Source: Lachnospiraceae bacterium
GTDB lineage: Bacteria > Bacillota > Clostridia > Lachnospirales > Lachnospiraceae
DNA: 64,000 bases
Reading direction: 5' to 3'
Assembly: GCA_017940415.1 (NCBI GenBank)
Contig: JAGAYR010000026.1
Coordinates: 62,001-126,000, forward strand
This document shows positions 18,793 to 27,942 of the stretch, piece after piece. Both the position numbers and the translations under genes were made by a program. The notes below the pieces were generated by a model. It did no database searches and was not told the origin of the DNA. It saw nothing but the letters and a program-made list of their open reading frames with translations. Positions within the stretch are counted from its first letter, which is position 1; the number at the start of each line of letters is the position of its first letter.

Positions 18793-18821
18793 TTAACTGA
18801 ATGAGCCTGCCTTGTTATAAA
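18793..18821 (+). promoter_or_regulatory. sigma-A-type promoter of the rhomboid-like gene
   Basis: TTAACT (18793-18798), a 17-base spacer and TATAAA (18816-18821) stand about 55 bases before the inferred TTG start at 18877. It diverges from the activase promoter. Confidence 0.5.
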
Positions 18822-18876
18822 TGTCCGAAAATGGTAAACTTTACAAGGTTTTAAATCCTTGTTAAGGAGAGTTATT

Positions 18877-19851
18877 TTGAGCAATTTAAATAAGAAATTT
18901 CGTAAGTATGCAATACCTAACCTTACCCTCTGGCTGATCGTCGGTTATGCCATCGGGTATGCGATACAGATGATCAATGAAAATTTGATGTATTATCTGG
19001 CCCTTGACCCCTATTTGATCCTTCACGGACAGGTTTGGAGACTTTTTACCTGGGTTATCATCCCGCCCAACTATTCCGAGGGCATGGGCATGCCCAGCTT
19101 TATATCATTTCTGTTTATTATCCTTATGATGTATTGCTGTTACTGGATCGGAAATATCCTTGAAAGAACCTGGGGAACAGTCAAATACAATATCTTTATT
19201 TTCTCGGGTATTTTAATGACCATAGTCTTTTCCTTTATATGTCTGGGATATCTGTACATTGCGTACGGAAGCGAAGTGCTGACCACATTTGAGAATATGA
19301 AAGCAATTCAGTACTCCGCTACGGATGGTTCCGTCTCATATCTGTCGGGAAACGACTATTTCTGGTATTACTTCAGCACATACTACATCAATATGTCCCT
19401 TTATCTTGTTTATGCCCTTACGTTCCCCGAAAGACTCATCTATATCTATTTTGTCATCCCCATCAAGATGAAATGGCTCGGTGTCGTAGACAGCATTTAT
19501 TTACTGTTCCTGCTTCTTTTCGGTGGAGCAATAGTAAGATGTGCGGTCCTGGCCACGGTTGTGAACGTTTTGATCTTTTATCTGTCCAATATCAAGGGTA
19601 AAGTTCTCAATCCCTACCAGATTCACAGACAGAACAGCTTTAAACGTAAGTTTAACAGCGGCAGGAGCAGCGAAGCGCCTAAAACCGATAAAGTTCCCAA
19701 GATGCATGCCGCATACAGACATAAATGTGCTATCTGCGGCAAAACCGATGTATCCGACCCCGATATGGAGTTCAGATACTGTTCGAAATGTGCGGGCAGT
19801 TATGAGTACTGTTCGGTGCATCTGTTTAAACATTCCCATGTCAGAGGTTAG
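18877..19851 (+). CDS. rhomboid-like polytopic membrane protein with C-terminal Cys-rich tail
   Basis: A 324-residue protein with six or so membrane segments and the general layout of the rhomboid superfamily (an early YYLALDPYLILHGQVWRLFTWV stretch, then GNILERTWG). I do not see the rhomboid GxSG serine, so it may be inactive or a different member. The tail carries CAICGKTD, CSKCAGSYEYCSVHLFKH, a probable zinc site. The start is the TTG at 18877, seven bases after AAGGAG; an in-frame TTG at 18859 precedes that site and is less likely. It is followed within three bases by the sigma-like gene. Confidence 0.65.
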   Translation: MSNLNKKFRKYAIPNLTLWLIVGYAIGYAIQMINENLMYYLALDPYLILHGQVWRLFTWVIIPPNYSEGMGMPSFISFLFIILMMYCCYWIGNILERTWGTVKYNIFIFSGILMTIVFSFICLGYLYIAYGSEVLTTFENMKAIQYSATDGSVSYLSGNDYFWYYFSTYYINMSLYLVYALTFPERLIYIYFVIPIKMKWLGVVDSIYLLFLLLFGGAIVRCAVLATVVNVLIFYLSNIKGKVLNPYQIHRQNSFKRKFNSGRSSEAPKTDKVPKMHAAYRHKCAICGKTDVSDPDMEFRYCSKCAGSYEYCSVHLFKHSHVRG

Positions 19852-19853
19852 TA

Positions 19854-20675
19854 ATGGATAAAGAAGTAGCATTTGGTAAGACTCTTGAAGCGCTCAGACA
19901 TAAGGCTGCGCTTCAGGGAGGATTTATAGACAAGCAGGATATCATGGAGATGTTATCTCCTCTGGAACTTGATGATACCCAGACAGGTATGGTCTTTGAC
20001 TATCTTAAAGGCCGCGGTATCAGATGGGATATCAAGTTTTCCGACGAAGAAGACCTGCATGCAAACGATATCGCGGGCACTGACGGCATAACTCCATCCG
20101 AGAACGAGGCGGTTTTATCCGAATTTGCCCTTGATAAGATAGATACCGATTATCTGAATGAATACCTGAAGGAACTGGACGAGCTCCCTGTTTTTTCGGA
20201 CGGTGAAAAGAAAGCGTTCGCCATGAGCGCCATGGCAGGAGACAGAGCTTCCATGGATAAGCTCATAAACTGCTATCTTAAGGACGTGGCTCAGATAGCA
20301 CGTATCTATACCGGACAGGGCGTTCTTTTGGAAGACCTTATCGGTGAGGGAAATGCGGCACTCTGCCAGGGCGTTTTGATGATTGATTCCCAGGAAAAGC
20401 CGGAAGAGTGTGAAGGCTTCCTGATGAAACTCGCCATGGACGCAATGGAAGAGCTGATCTGCGAAGCCGGTGAAGAAGACAAAAAGGCGGATAAGATCCT
20501 TGAGAGAACAAACAAGGTTTATGACAAGGCCATGGAACTTGCAGAATCTCTTGAGAGAAAAGTAACCGTTAAGGAAGTTGCCGAATTCGCCAAGATGTCC
20601 GAGAAGGCTGTCAGGGATGCACTCGAGATAAGCGGTTACAAGATTGAAGTTATTGAGGATGTAAGAGAGCAGTGA
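19854..20675 (+). CDS. degenerate sigma-70-like protein
   Basis: A 273-residue protein. Its N-terminus (residues 1-75) resembles sigma region 1.1, and residues near 139-175 (LINCYLKDVAQIARIYTGQGVLLEDLIGEGNAAL) match sigma region 2.1-2.2, which binds the beta-prime clamp. The expected aromatic -10 recognition segment of regions 2.3-2.4 is not evident. The C-terminus has a helical stretch like region 3 (VTVKEVAEFAKMSEKAVRDAL), and region 4 is missing. It may be an RNA-polymerase-binding regulator rather than a promoter-selecting sigma factor. It overlaps the next gene by four bases. Confidence 0.6.
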   Translation: MDKEVAFGKTLEALRHKAALQGGFIDKQDIMEMLSPLELDDTQTGMVFDYLKGRGIRWDIKFSDEEDLHANDIAGTDGITPSENEAVLSEFALDKIDTDYLNEYLKELDELPVFSDGEKKAFAMSAMAGDRASMDKLINCYLKDVAQIARIYTGQGVLLEDLIGEGNAALCQGVLMIDSQEKPEECEGFLMKLAMDAMEELICEAGEEDKKADKILERTNKVYDKAMELAESLERKVTVKEVAEFAKMSEKAVRDALEISGYKIEVIEDVREQ

Positions 20676-21091
20676 CGAAACAGGTTTACGAAGATTACAA
20701 ATATTTCATGCAGGATGCGGGCTGTTTCTATGTAGGGGCAAAATATACCCTCAAAGAGATTACCCTTAATGAGGATATTTTGTTCAAGTTTCGTAAAGTT
20801 GTTGCGGAGAGCATCCTCCCTTCCTATTCGGATGAGGATACTCTTGAGACCGTACTCTATTATCTGAAGCCCGATGACTTCGTGTTCCAGGTATTTAAAC
20901 AGATGAATGCCGATGTAAGAGTCAGCATCAAAGTTAAAAAAAAGCATCTCTTCGGCAAAGAGGAAGAGGTCTATCAGACCAAGTACATCAAGGTAAAAGA
21001 ACTGGTTTCAATGAGCGAAGAAGAGAAAAACAAAGCAGGTCTTCTTATCCAGGAATTAAAGGGAGGCAAGCTGGCACTGCTTACAGTCTGA
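20672..21091 (+). CDS. small conserved-looking protein of unknown function
   Basis: A 139-residue soluble protein with a GTG start that overlaps the preceding stop (GTGA), so translation is likely coupled to the sigma-like gene. It contains a mixed alpha/beta stretch with VRVSIKVKKKHLFGKEEEVYQTKYIKVKEL near its middle and ends GKLALLTV. I see no catalytic or metal motif and do not recognise the family. The tight three-gene arrangement with the rhomboid-like and sigma-like genes suggests a shared task. Confidence 0.65.
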   Translation: MTKQVYEDYKYFMQDAGCFYVGAKYTLKEITLNEDILFKFRKVVAESILPSYSDEDTLETVLYYLKPDDFVFQVFKQMNADVRVSIKVKKKHLFGKEEEVYQTKYIKVKELVSMSEEEKNKAGLLIQELKGGKLALLTV

Positions 21092-21115
21092 TCTTCGCCT
21101 GAGTAAAGGATTGTT

Positions 21116-24031
21116 ATGGATATTGAAAAGCTTAGAAATTATGAACTGATCGAAAAGAAAGAATTGAAGGATATCGCTTCAGTCGGATACCTTCTTTCAC
21201 ATAAAAAGACGGGAGCAAGAATCTCCGTCATCGAAAACGACGATTCAAACAAGGTATTTGCAATAGGCTTCAGAACTCCGCCCACCGATTCTACCGGTGT
21301 GGCACATATTCTTGAGCACTCCGTTCTCTGCGGATCCAGAGAATTTCCTCTCAAGGATCCTTTTGTTGAACTTGCCAAGGGTTCACTCAATACCTTTTTA
21401 AATGCTTTTACATTTCCCGATAAGACCGTATATCCCATTGCATCAACCAATGATACCGACTTCAGGAATCTGATGCACGTTTATCTGGATGCGGTTTTCT
21501 ATCCCAATGTATATAAGAATGAGAGCATTTTCCGTCAGGAAGGATGGCATTACGAATATGATGAGGAAGGAAAACTCATCATTAACGGTGTTGTCTACAA
21601 TGAGATGAAGGGAATGAAATCCGCCGCAGAGGATATCATTTCCGCTGAGTCCATGTTCTCTCTTTTCCCGGACAATGAGTACGGTGTTGAATCCGGCGGA
21701 GATCCGGATTACATTCCTTCGCTGACTTACGAGCAGTTCCTTGATTTCCACAGAAGCTATTATCATCCTTCAAACAGCTATATCTATCTCTACGGAAATT
21801 CGGATATGCTTTCGGATCTTGAATTCATAGACAGAAAATATCTGTCCAGATTCAATCATCTTGATATTGATTCATCCATAAAACTTCAGAAGCCTTTCTC
21901 CCAGCCTGTAAAGGTTATGAAGCAGTGTGCTCTTTCACAGGGAGAAAACGCTGATGAGAATACATTCTTCTCTGTAAACTTTGCTCTCGAAGAAGCGCTT
22001 GATACCAAAACAAGACTTGCTCTCGAGATGATCGACTATGCACTTGTGGGAAATCCCGGTGCACCCTTAAGAAAGATTCTGGTAGAGCAGGGCGTTGTTG
22101 GAGATGTATCCAGCCGTCTTGAAACTTCTTTAAGACAGCCTTACTACACTATTGTCGGTAAGGATGCTGCAATGAGCATGGAGACCAGATTCGGTCAGCT
22201 CATAACCGAGACCATAGAGTCCGTCGCCAAGAAGGGCTTTGATAAGAATGCCTTAAGAGCTGCCATCGATTCAAGCGAATTCAGATACAGAGAAGCTGAT
22301 TTCGGCAGATACCCCAAGGGACTTATGTACGGCATCACCATGTTTGATTCATGGCTCTATGATGATAGCAAGCCTTTCGATTATATCGAAGCTGATGATG
22401 CCTATGAATTTCTCAGGGAAAATATTGAGACAGGCTATTTTGAAAAGCTTGTTAGAAAATATTTCATAGGAAATAAGCACAAGTCCTATGTGTGCGTGCG
22501 CCCCACGGAAGGCGTAGCTGAGACCAAAGAAAAAGAACTTCGTAAAGCACTGGACAATATTCAGGCTTCGCTTTCACCTGCGGAAAAGAAGGCTATCGAT
22601 AAGATGATCGAAGGCCTTAACAAGTACCGCGACACTCCTGATTCGGAAGCGGCCATCAAGTCTCTTCCCATGCTTACCAGAGATGAACTTACCCGTGAGA
22701 TAGAGCCTATCACCAACGATATTTCCGATGTGGACGGTGTGCCCTTTATTTTCCATGACATAGATACCCGTAAGATCGGATATTTAAGGCTGGCATTTAA
22801 GACCGATAAGATCGGAACTCAGTACCTTCCCTATGTGGGATTTCTCCGTGACGTACTCAGCATGGTTGATACCAAGGAGCACAGATACGAAGATCTTAAT
22901 CCCATGATCGATCTGGTAATGGGAGGATTTAATGTATCCACCGAACTTTATTCCCGCTACCACGAGAAAGAAAAGTTCGTTTCTACATTTGAAGTTAAGG
23001 CTAAGTATTTCAATGAAAGATCCGGAGAGGCTTTTGATCTTATAAGAGAAATCCTTCTTGAATCCAAATTCTCCGATCTTCGCAGGATCAAAGACATTCT
23101 GGTTGAGATCAAGAATTCCATGCAGTCAAGCTTCCTTGGTGCGGGTCATTCCATTGCTGCATCAAGAGCCATGGCGTCTGTATCAAAGCAGTCCGCATTC
23201 GCCGATCTGATCCAGGGAATCTCATATTACAGATTTATCTGCGATCTTTTGAATGATTATGATACCAACGCAGGCATCATGACCGAGAATCTTAAATATG
23301 TATCAGAACTCATTTTCAGATCCGAGAATATGATCGTCGACTTCACCGGTGACAATTCCGAAGCAGATCTGTTAAAAGAAAGAATCGCATCTTTCAAAGA
23401 GGAGCTCTATACCGAAAAGCACAGACCTGTTTCACAGAGCATAGATCTTGTTCGAAACAATGAGGGCCTTATCACTTCCGGTCAGGTAGTATTTGTATGC
23501 AGGGCCGGACGTTATGACAGACACGGTCTTACCTTTAACGGTGCTCTCAAAGTGCTGAAAGTATTCCTCGGATACGATTATCTGTGGATGAACGTAAGAG
23601 TTAAGGGAGGAGCATATGGCGTTATGAATGCCTTTACTCCCGCCGGAACAGGATATTTTGTTTCATATCGTGACCCGAACCTGACTAAAACCGTCGATGT
23701 ATATGAAGGGGCAGCAGAGGCTGTTTCAAACTTCGAGGCAGATGAGAGGGCGATGACCAAACTTATCATCGGAACCATCAGTGATATGGATCTTCCCCTC
23801 ACACCTTCCGCTAAGGGCTCCCGCAGTTTTAATTCATACATGACGGGAATCACCGAAGAAGATCTTCAGAAGATCAGGGATGAGGTTTTGGACTGTACTC
23901 CCGAGGATATCAGGAAGACCGCAGAGTACATCAGAGAAATGATGTCCGATAACAAACTTGTCGTAGTCGGTAATGAAAAACTCATTCGTGATAACGAAAA
24001 GCTCTTCGGAAAAGTGGAGAATCTGCTGTAA
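21116..24031 (+). CDS. M16C insulinase-family metalloprotease (PreP/Cym1-like)
   Basis: A 971-residue zinc protease. The inverted zinc motif HILEH is at residues 64-68 and a NEMKG segment near residue 160 fits the distal ligand region. The length and the four-domain spread match the single-chain presequence-protease branch (M16C), which forms a closed chamber and degrades peptides of up to about 70 residues. There is no signal peptide, so it should clear peptides in the cytoplasm. Shine-Dalgarno support before the ATG is modest. A lipoprotein gene follows 27 bases later. Confidence 0.9.
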   Translation: MDIEKLRNYELIEKKELKDIASVGYLLSHKKTGARISVIENDDSNKVFAIGFRTPPTDSTGVAHILEHSVLCGSREFPLKDPFVELAKGSLNTFLNAFTFPDKTVYPIASTNDTDFRNLMHVYLDAVFYPNVYKNESIFRQEGWHYEYDEEGKLIINGVVYNEMKGMKSAAEDIISAESMFSLFPDNEYGVESGGDPDYIPSLTYEQFLDFHRSYYHPSNSYIYLYGNSDMLSDLEFIDRKYLSRFNHLDIDSSIKLQKPFSQPVKVMKQCALSQGENADENTFFSVNFALEEALDTKTRLALEMIDYALVGNPGAPLRKILVEQGVVGDVSSRLETSLRQPYYTIVGKDAAMSMETRFGQLITETIESVAKKGFDKNALRAAIDSSEFRYREADFGRYPKGLMYGITMFDSWLYDDSKPFDYIEADDAYEFLRENIETGYFEKLVRKYFIGNKHKSYVCVRPTEGVAETKEKELRKALDNIQASLSPAEKKAIDKMIEGLNKYRDTPDSEAAIKSLPMLTRDELTREIEPITNDISDVDGVPFIFHDIDTRKIGYLRLAFKTDKIGTQYLPYVGFLRDVLSMVDTKEHRYEDLNPMIDLVMGGFNVSTELYSRYHEKEKFVSTFEVKAKYFNERSGEAFDLIREILLESKFSDLRRIKDILVEIKNSMQSSFLGAGHSIAASRAMASVSKQSAFADLIQGISYYRFICDLLNDYDTNAGIMTENLKYVSELIFRSENMIVDFTGDNSEADLLKERIASFKEELYTEKHRPVSQSIDLVRNNEGLITSGQVVFVCRAGRYDRHGLTFNGALKVLKVFLGYDYLWMNVRVKGGAYGVMNAFTPAGTGYFVSYRDPNLTKTVDVYEGAAEAVSNFEADERAMTKLIIGTISDMDLPLTPSAKGSRSFNSYMTGITEEDLQKIRDEVLDCTPEDIRKTAEYIREMMSDNKLVVVGNEKLIRDNEKLFGKVENLL

Positions 24032-24058
24032 ACGTTTTGTTTTTACAGGAGGCGTGTT

Positions 24059-25180
24059 ATGAAAAAAATGAATCTTTTCAGAAAACTTTCAATAGCAGGA
24101 CTGCTCAGCGTTTCAATGCTTGCAGGATGCGGAAACGCACATAGTGCATCCGACAGCTATTATGTGGCACCAAGTGCGGCAAACGGCGGCGAATATTATG
24201 CCGCTGAAGAAGCTGTAGCGGATTACGAGTATGATTACGGATTTGATTCATATGAGATGAAGATGGATGATTCGGCAGGTACAAATACCTCTGCGCCTGC
24301 AACCGTGGATACCAGCAGAAAGCTCATCACCACCTCCTATATCGATGTTGAGACCAAAGAGTTCGATCAGCTGTATGCTGATATTGAGAACTATGTAAAC
24401 GGCGCAGGCGGATATCTCGAATCCATTAACACATATAACGGAAGCCGTTATTACGGTGAGGTTGTTGAGAGACATGCGGATCTTACCGTAAGAATCCCTG
24501 CGGATAAACTTGATGATTTCATCAAACAGATCGGTAATGCGGGAAACATCACCAACAGAAGCCAGAGTGTAGAAGATATCACTCTTACTTATGTTGATCT
24601 TGAAGCTCATAAGAAGACTTTAAGAGACGAAGAGGCGCGCCTTGAGGAGTTTCTCAGAAATGCCGAGACCATCGAAGATATGATCTATATCGAAGACAGA
24701 CTTGCCGATGTCAGATATCAGATTGAGAGCATGGAAAGCCAGCTTCGTACCTATGACAATAAGATCAATTATTCGACGGTATATTTAAACATAAGCGAAG
24801 TTGTAGAGTATACCCCAGTTGTTTATGAAGAGCCCACAACCTGGCAGAGAATGAAGGACGGTTTCTCAGACCAGCTTGATAACATCGGAAGAGGTTTCAG
24901 AAACTTCGCGGTATGGTTCGTATCACACATTATCTACCTCATCTTCTGGGCAATCGTGATCTTCGCAATCGTTAAGTGGATCATTTATCTTAATTCCGAT
25001 AAGAGAGCAGCCAAGAAGGCGGCCAAGGCAGCGGCAAAACAGAAAGCTCAGTACGAAGCATATCAGAACACCATGAACAATCTCTCCGGTACCGCTCCCG
25101 TTACCGGTAACAACGTACAGCCTCAGAATGACAAAGGGGAAGCTTCTGTTTTGTCATCCGGCGTTCAAAATAGTAAATAA
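24059..25180 (+). CDS. DUF4349-type membrane lipoprotein
   Basis: A 373-residue lipoprotein with signal and lipobox LAGC (Cys near residue 23). A DUF4349-like domain (about 85-285) includes a central coiled coil (LEAHKKTLRDEEARLEEFL), then a membrane helix near 283-307 (VWFVSHIIYLIFWAIVIFAI) and a Lys/Ala-rich cytoplasmic tail. Both ends would be membrane-tied. The last 17 or so codons lie in an intergenic-type inverted repeat (25128-25222), so the natural C-terminus was probably replaced by repeat-derived residues. Function is unknown. Confidence 0.82.
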   Translation: MKKMNLFRKLSIAGLLSVSMLAGCGNAHSASDSYYVAPSAANGGEYYAAEEAVADYEYDYGFDSYEMKMDDSAGTNTSAPATVDTSRKLITTSYIDVETKEFDQLYADIENYVNGAGGYLESINTYNGSRYYGEVVERHADLTVRIPADKLDDFIKQIGNAGNITNRSQSVEDITLTYVDLEAHKKTLRDEEARLEEFLRNAETIEDMIYIEDRLADVRYQIESMESQLRTYDNKINYSTVYLNISEVVEYTPVVYEEPTTWQRMKDGFSDQLDNIGRGFRNFAVWFVSHIIYLIFWAIVIFAIVKWIIYLNSDKRAAKKAAKAAAKQKAQYEAYQNTMNNLSGTAPVTGNNVQPQNDKGEASVLSSGVQNSK

Positions 25181-25222
25181 TAAACATTGCAGATGACAAA
25201 ACGAAAGCATCCCCTTTGTCAT
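25128..25222. repeat. inverted repeat overlapping the end of the DUF4349 gene
   Basis: Arms 25128-25158 and 25192-25222 match at 28 of 31 positions and begin ATGACAAAGGGG. The loop of 33 bases contains the stop codon of the lipoprotein gene (25178-25180). The core (GGGGAAGCTTCTGTTTTGTC) is a variant of the GGGGACGCTACTGTTTTG unit at 9883. Confidence 0.85.
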
Positions 25223-25236
25223 CAGGATAGAATTGT

Positions 25237-26133
25237 ATGGCAGAGAAAAAATCAGGATTCGTCGGCGTCATCGGCAAAGCCAACGTCGGAAAATCAACTC
25301 TTGTAAACAGAATAATCGGTCAGAAGATCGCAATCACTTCTCCCAAGCCTCAGACCACCAGAAAAAAGGCCAGAGGAGTATACACGGACGAAAGAGGACA
25401 GATAGTATTCCTCGATACTCCGGGTATCCATAAATCCAGAAGCAAACTTGGGGATTATATGGTTTCAAGCGCATGGAGTTCCTTTGCGGACGCTGATCTT
25501 ATACTGTGGCTTGTTGAGCCTGCGGATCATTTTACGGATACGGAAGAACTTATCTGTACCAAACTTAAGACTCTTGAGTGTCCGATAATCCTTGTCATCA
25601 ACAAGACCGATGCATATCCCAAGGATAAGCTCCTCAGTTTCATAGCCGATTACAGCAAACATATGGATTTTGCCGAGGTTGTTCCTATCTCTGCTCTTAA
25701 GGGCAAGAATGTGGAGGATCTTGTAGATACTGTATTCAAGTATCTGCCCGAGGGTGAACCTTTTTACGACGAAGATACTATCACGGATCAGCCCGTAAAA
25801 CAGATCGCAGCCGAGATAATAAGGGAAAAAGCTCTTATGTGTCTCGGAGAAGAAGTTCCTCACGGACTTGCGGTTGCAATCAACCAGATGAAGTACGAAG
25901 GAAATATGTACAATATCGATGCCACCATCTATTGCGAGAGAGATTCTCACAAGGGAATGATCATTGGTAAGGGCGGAAGCAAGTTAAAAGAAATCGGCTC
26001 CAAGGCTCGCCCTGAGATTGAGGAATTATGTGAGAGCAAAGTATTCCTTAAGCTTTGGGTCAAGGTCAAGAAAGACTGGAGAGATTCGGACATATTACTC
26101 AAGAACTTCGGATTTGATAAATCTCAGTTATGA
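25237..26133 (+). CDS. era: GTPase Era
   Basis: A 298-residue GTPase required for maturation of the 30S subunit. G1 is GKANVGKST (residues 11-19), G3 DTPG, G4 NKTD; a C-terminal KH domain contains GMIIGKGGSKLKEIG and binds the 16S rRNA 3-prime end. The length matches Era. It overlaps recO by four bases, an arrangement common in Firmicutes. The gene begins only 14 bases after the repeat at 25128-25222. Confidence 0.96.
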   Translation: MAEKKSGFVGVIGKANVGKSTLVNRIIGQKIAITSPKPQTTRKKARGVYTDERGQIVFLDTPGIHKSRSKLGDYMVSSAWSSFADADLILWLVEPADHFTDTEELICTKLKTLECPIILVINKTDAYPKDKLLSFIADYSKHMDFAEVVPISALKGKNVEDLVDTVFKYLPEGEPFYDEDTITDQPVKQIAAEIIREKALMCLGEEVPHGLAVAINQMKYEGNMYNIDATIYCERDSHKGMIIGKGGSKLKEIGSKARPEIEELCESKVFLKLWVKVKKDWRDSDILLKNFGFDKSQL

Positions 26134-26777
26134 ATGATATTTTTTCCTGTACCGGAATGGTGTTAAGATCCAGGCCTGCCGGTGAAAATGACAGACTCAT
26201 AACACTTCTTGCAGGTACGGAAGGAAAACTGAATGTATTTGTGAGGGGCGCGAGGAAACCATCTTCGCGCTTTTCCGCATCTTCTGAAAGTTTTGCATTC
26301 GGAGAATTTAAGTTAAGTCACGGACAGAGCGCATATTATCTGAATGATGCGGATATATCCAATTATTTCGAGGAATTCAGAACGGATATAGAACTTGCTT
26401 CATACGCGTCTTATTTTGCGGAGATAGCGGATTATTACTGTGTTGAGGGAGAGGACTCTACAGCAATGCTGGGACTTTTGTATGCATCCCTCCTGGCACT
26501 GAATAATCCCAATTTCTCTTGCAGACTGGTGAGATGTATATTTGTGCTCAGAGCTATAGTCATAAACGGTGAATTTCCTGGACTGCCTGCGGGAAAAGAA
26601 TTTAACGAGGCGGTCATCGCCGCAATAGACAGGATTCAAAATGCGGACCTGAGACATCTGTATACTTTTAAACTTACGGATCCCGCGGAGGATGAACTGT
26701 TTAAACTTACTACGGATTACGAGAAACGATTTATGGATAAGCATTTTAAGTCACTTGAGGTGCTGTCTGCGCTTTAG
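26130..26777 (+). CDS. recO: DNA repair protein RecO, short form
   Basis: A 215-residue RecO homologue, which loads RecA with RecR in gap repair. The N-terminal OB-fold segment (GMVLRSRPAGENDRLITLL, GKLNVFVRGARKPSSRF) is clear and the helical C-terminal domain follows. It is about 35-40 residues shorter than Bacillus RecO, and the four-cysteine zinc finger usually found near residues 150-180 is absent. ATGA overlap with era supports both start and identity. Confidence 0.85.
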   Translation: MNDIFSCTGMVLRSRPAGENDRLITLLAGTEGKLNVFVRGARKPSSRFSASSESFAFGEFKLSHGQSAYYLNDADISNYFEEFRTDIELASYASYFAEIADYYCVEGEDSTAMLGLLYASLLALNNPNFSCRLVRCIFVLRAIVINGEFPGLPAGKEFNEAVIAAIDRIQNADLRHLYTFKLTDPAEDELFKLTTDYEKRFMDKHFKSLEVLSAL

Positions 26778-26789
26778 ATAGGAGGTACT

Positions 26790-27761
26790 ATGAGAAAGAA
26801 ATTCGGATTGTTAGCACTTTGCCTTTCACTTATGCTTACCGCATGTTCCATGCCTTCGATAGGCTCACAGAACGGTGATTCTGATACACACCGTGAAGAG
26901 GACGATGAAGAAGAAACTGTTATCGAGCTTTCCGATAAGAAAGTAGAACTGGAAGCAGGTGAAGAGTTCGAAGTAGAGATAGAGAATTTCGATGATCTGT
27001 CCAAGGTTAAGATCGAAGTGGAAGATGAAGACATAGCCGAGGCTGATATTGACGATGAAATCATTACAATTACCGGTATTTCAGGTGGTAAGACCAAGAT
27101 CATCGTAAGCGCCAAGGGATGCGATGACGTTAAAATAACCGTTACCGTTAACGAGCCTGAACCTGAACCCGAGCCCGAACCTGAAGTTGTTTCGGATTTT
27201 CCCGCTGCAAGTCGTTATGTCTATGACTTCGACTTGACTGAGGATGTCTGGACAGAAATGATGGATATGCCCGAAGAAGAATTCGCTGATGTGATTAAGT
27301 TCTTTGCCGGACTTAATCTCAGTCTGGAATTCTATATGGAATTCAGCCCTTCAAGCGATACGGAAGGTACTTGCGTTCTCAGCTTTGACATTGGCAAATT
27401 CGGAAAAGACCTTGCCGCTGCTTTGTCCGATGATGATACTTTTAAGCAGTTCATATACTTACTTGCCAAGTTGGACGGTGAAGAGGTTGATGATGATTTT
27501 ATTGACATGTATATGGACTTAAAGGATGAGCTGGTCGAAAGCTTAAGTGAAGACGTTGTCGGTGATTACGACATGGATGATTATATGTATAATCTTACAT
27601 ATAAGATTGACTATCCTACTCTTTACCTGACAGGTGAGGGCAGGGAGCGTGAGTGCACGATCTGTGAAGACGGTACTTTCACCCTTCGTATTGATGGCGA
27701 AGATTTTGAGAACAGCTACTTTGTAGATGGTCTGACAATGATCTTTGCTCCTGAAAAATAA
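26790..27761 (+). CDS. acidic lipoprotein with Ig-like domain
   Basis: A 323-residue lipoprotein with lipobox LTAC (Cys near residue 19) and a strong AGGAGG site. Residues 45-112 resemble a bacterial Ig-like (BIG2) beta-sandwich (ISGGKTKIIVSAKG), and an alternating Pro-Glu linker spans about residues 113-124. The C-terminal 200 residues are very acidic and have no motif I know; SYFVDGLTMIFAPEK near the end suggests an exported beta domain. It is attached outside the cell. Function unknown. Confidence 0.75.
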   Translation: MRKKFGLLALCLSLMLTACSMPSIGSQNGDSDTHREEDDEEETVIELSDKKVELEAGEEFEVEIENFDDLSKVKIEVEDEDIAEADIDDEIITITGISGGKTKIIVSAKGCDDVKITVTVNEPEPEPEPEPEVVSDFPAASRYVYDFDLTEDVWTEMMDMPEEEFADVIKFFAGLNLSLEFYMEFSPSSDTEGTCVLSFDIGKFGKDLAAALSDDDTFKQFIYLLAKLDGEEVDDDFIDMYMDLKDELVESLSEDVVGDYDMDDYMYNLTYKIDYPTLYLTGEGRERECTICEDGTFTLRIDGEDFENSYFVDGLTMIFAPEK

Positions 27762-27773
27762 TATATTTTTATA

Positions 27774-27855
27774 GATGACAGTGGGGACGCTATCGTTTTG
27801 GCTTCAGGTGACAGACGTCGCTTGATGACAAAACGGTAGCGTCCCCGCTGTCATC
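27774..27855. repeat. GGGGACGCTA-type inverted repeat
   Basis: Arms 27774-27800 and 27829-27855 match at 25 of 27 positions (GATGACAG.GGGGACGCTA.CGTTTTG) around a 28-base loop. It is the closest relative in the window to the 9883-9950 element. It lies between the lipoprotein gene and the glyS promoter. Confidence 0.85.
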
Positions 27856-27869
27856 CTATATTTAATCCC

Positions 27870-27898
27870 TTGAAGATAGCACTTTACTGTGATAAAAT
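27870..27898 (+). promoter_or_regulatory. promoter of glyS
   Basis: TTGAAG (27870-27875), a 17-base spacer and TAAAAT (27893-27898) precede the glyS start by about 45 bases. The leader is too short for a T-box riboswitch. Confidence 0.5.
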
Positions 27899-27942
27899 TT
27901 CAATCTGTATGTGGATTATTTTTCCCTGAAAGGAATACGATT

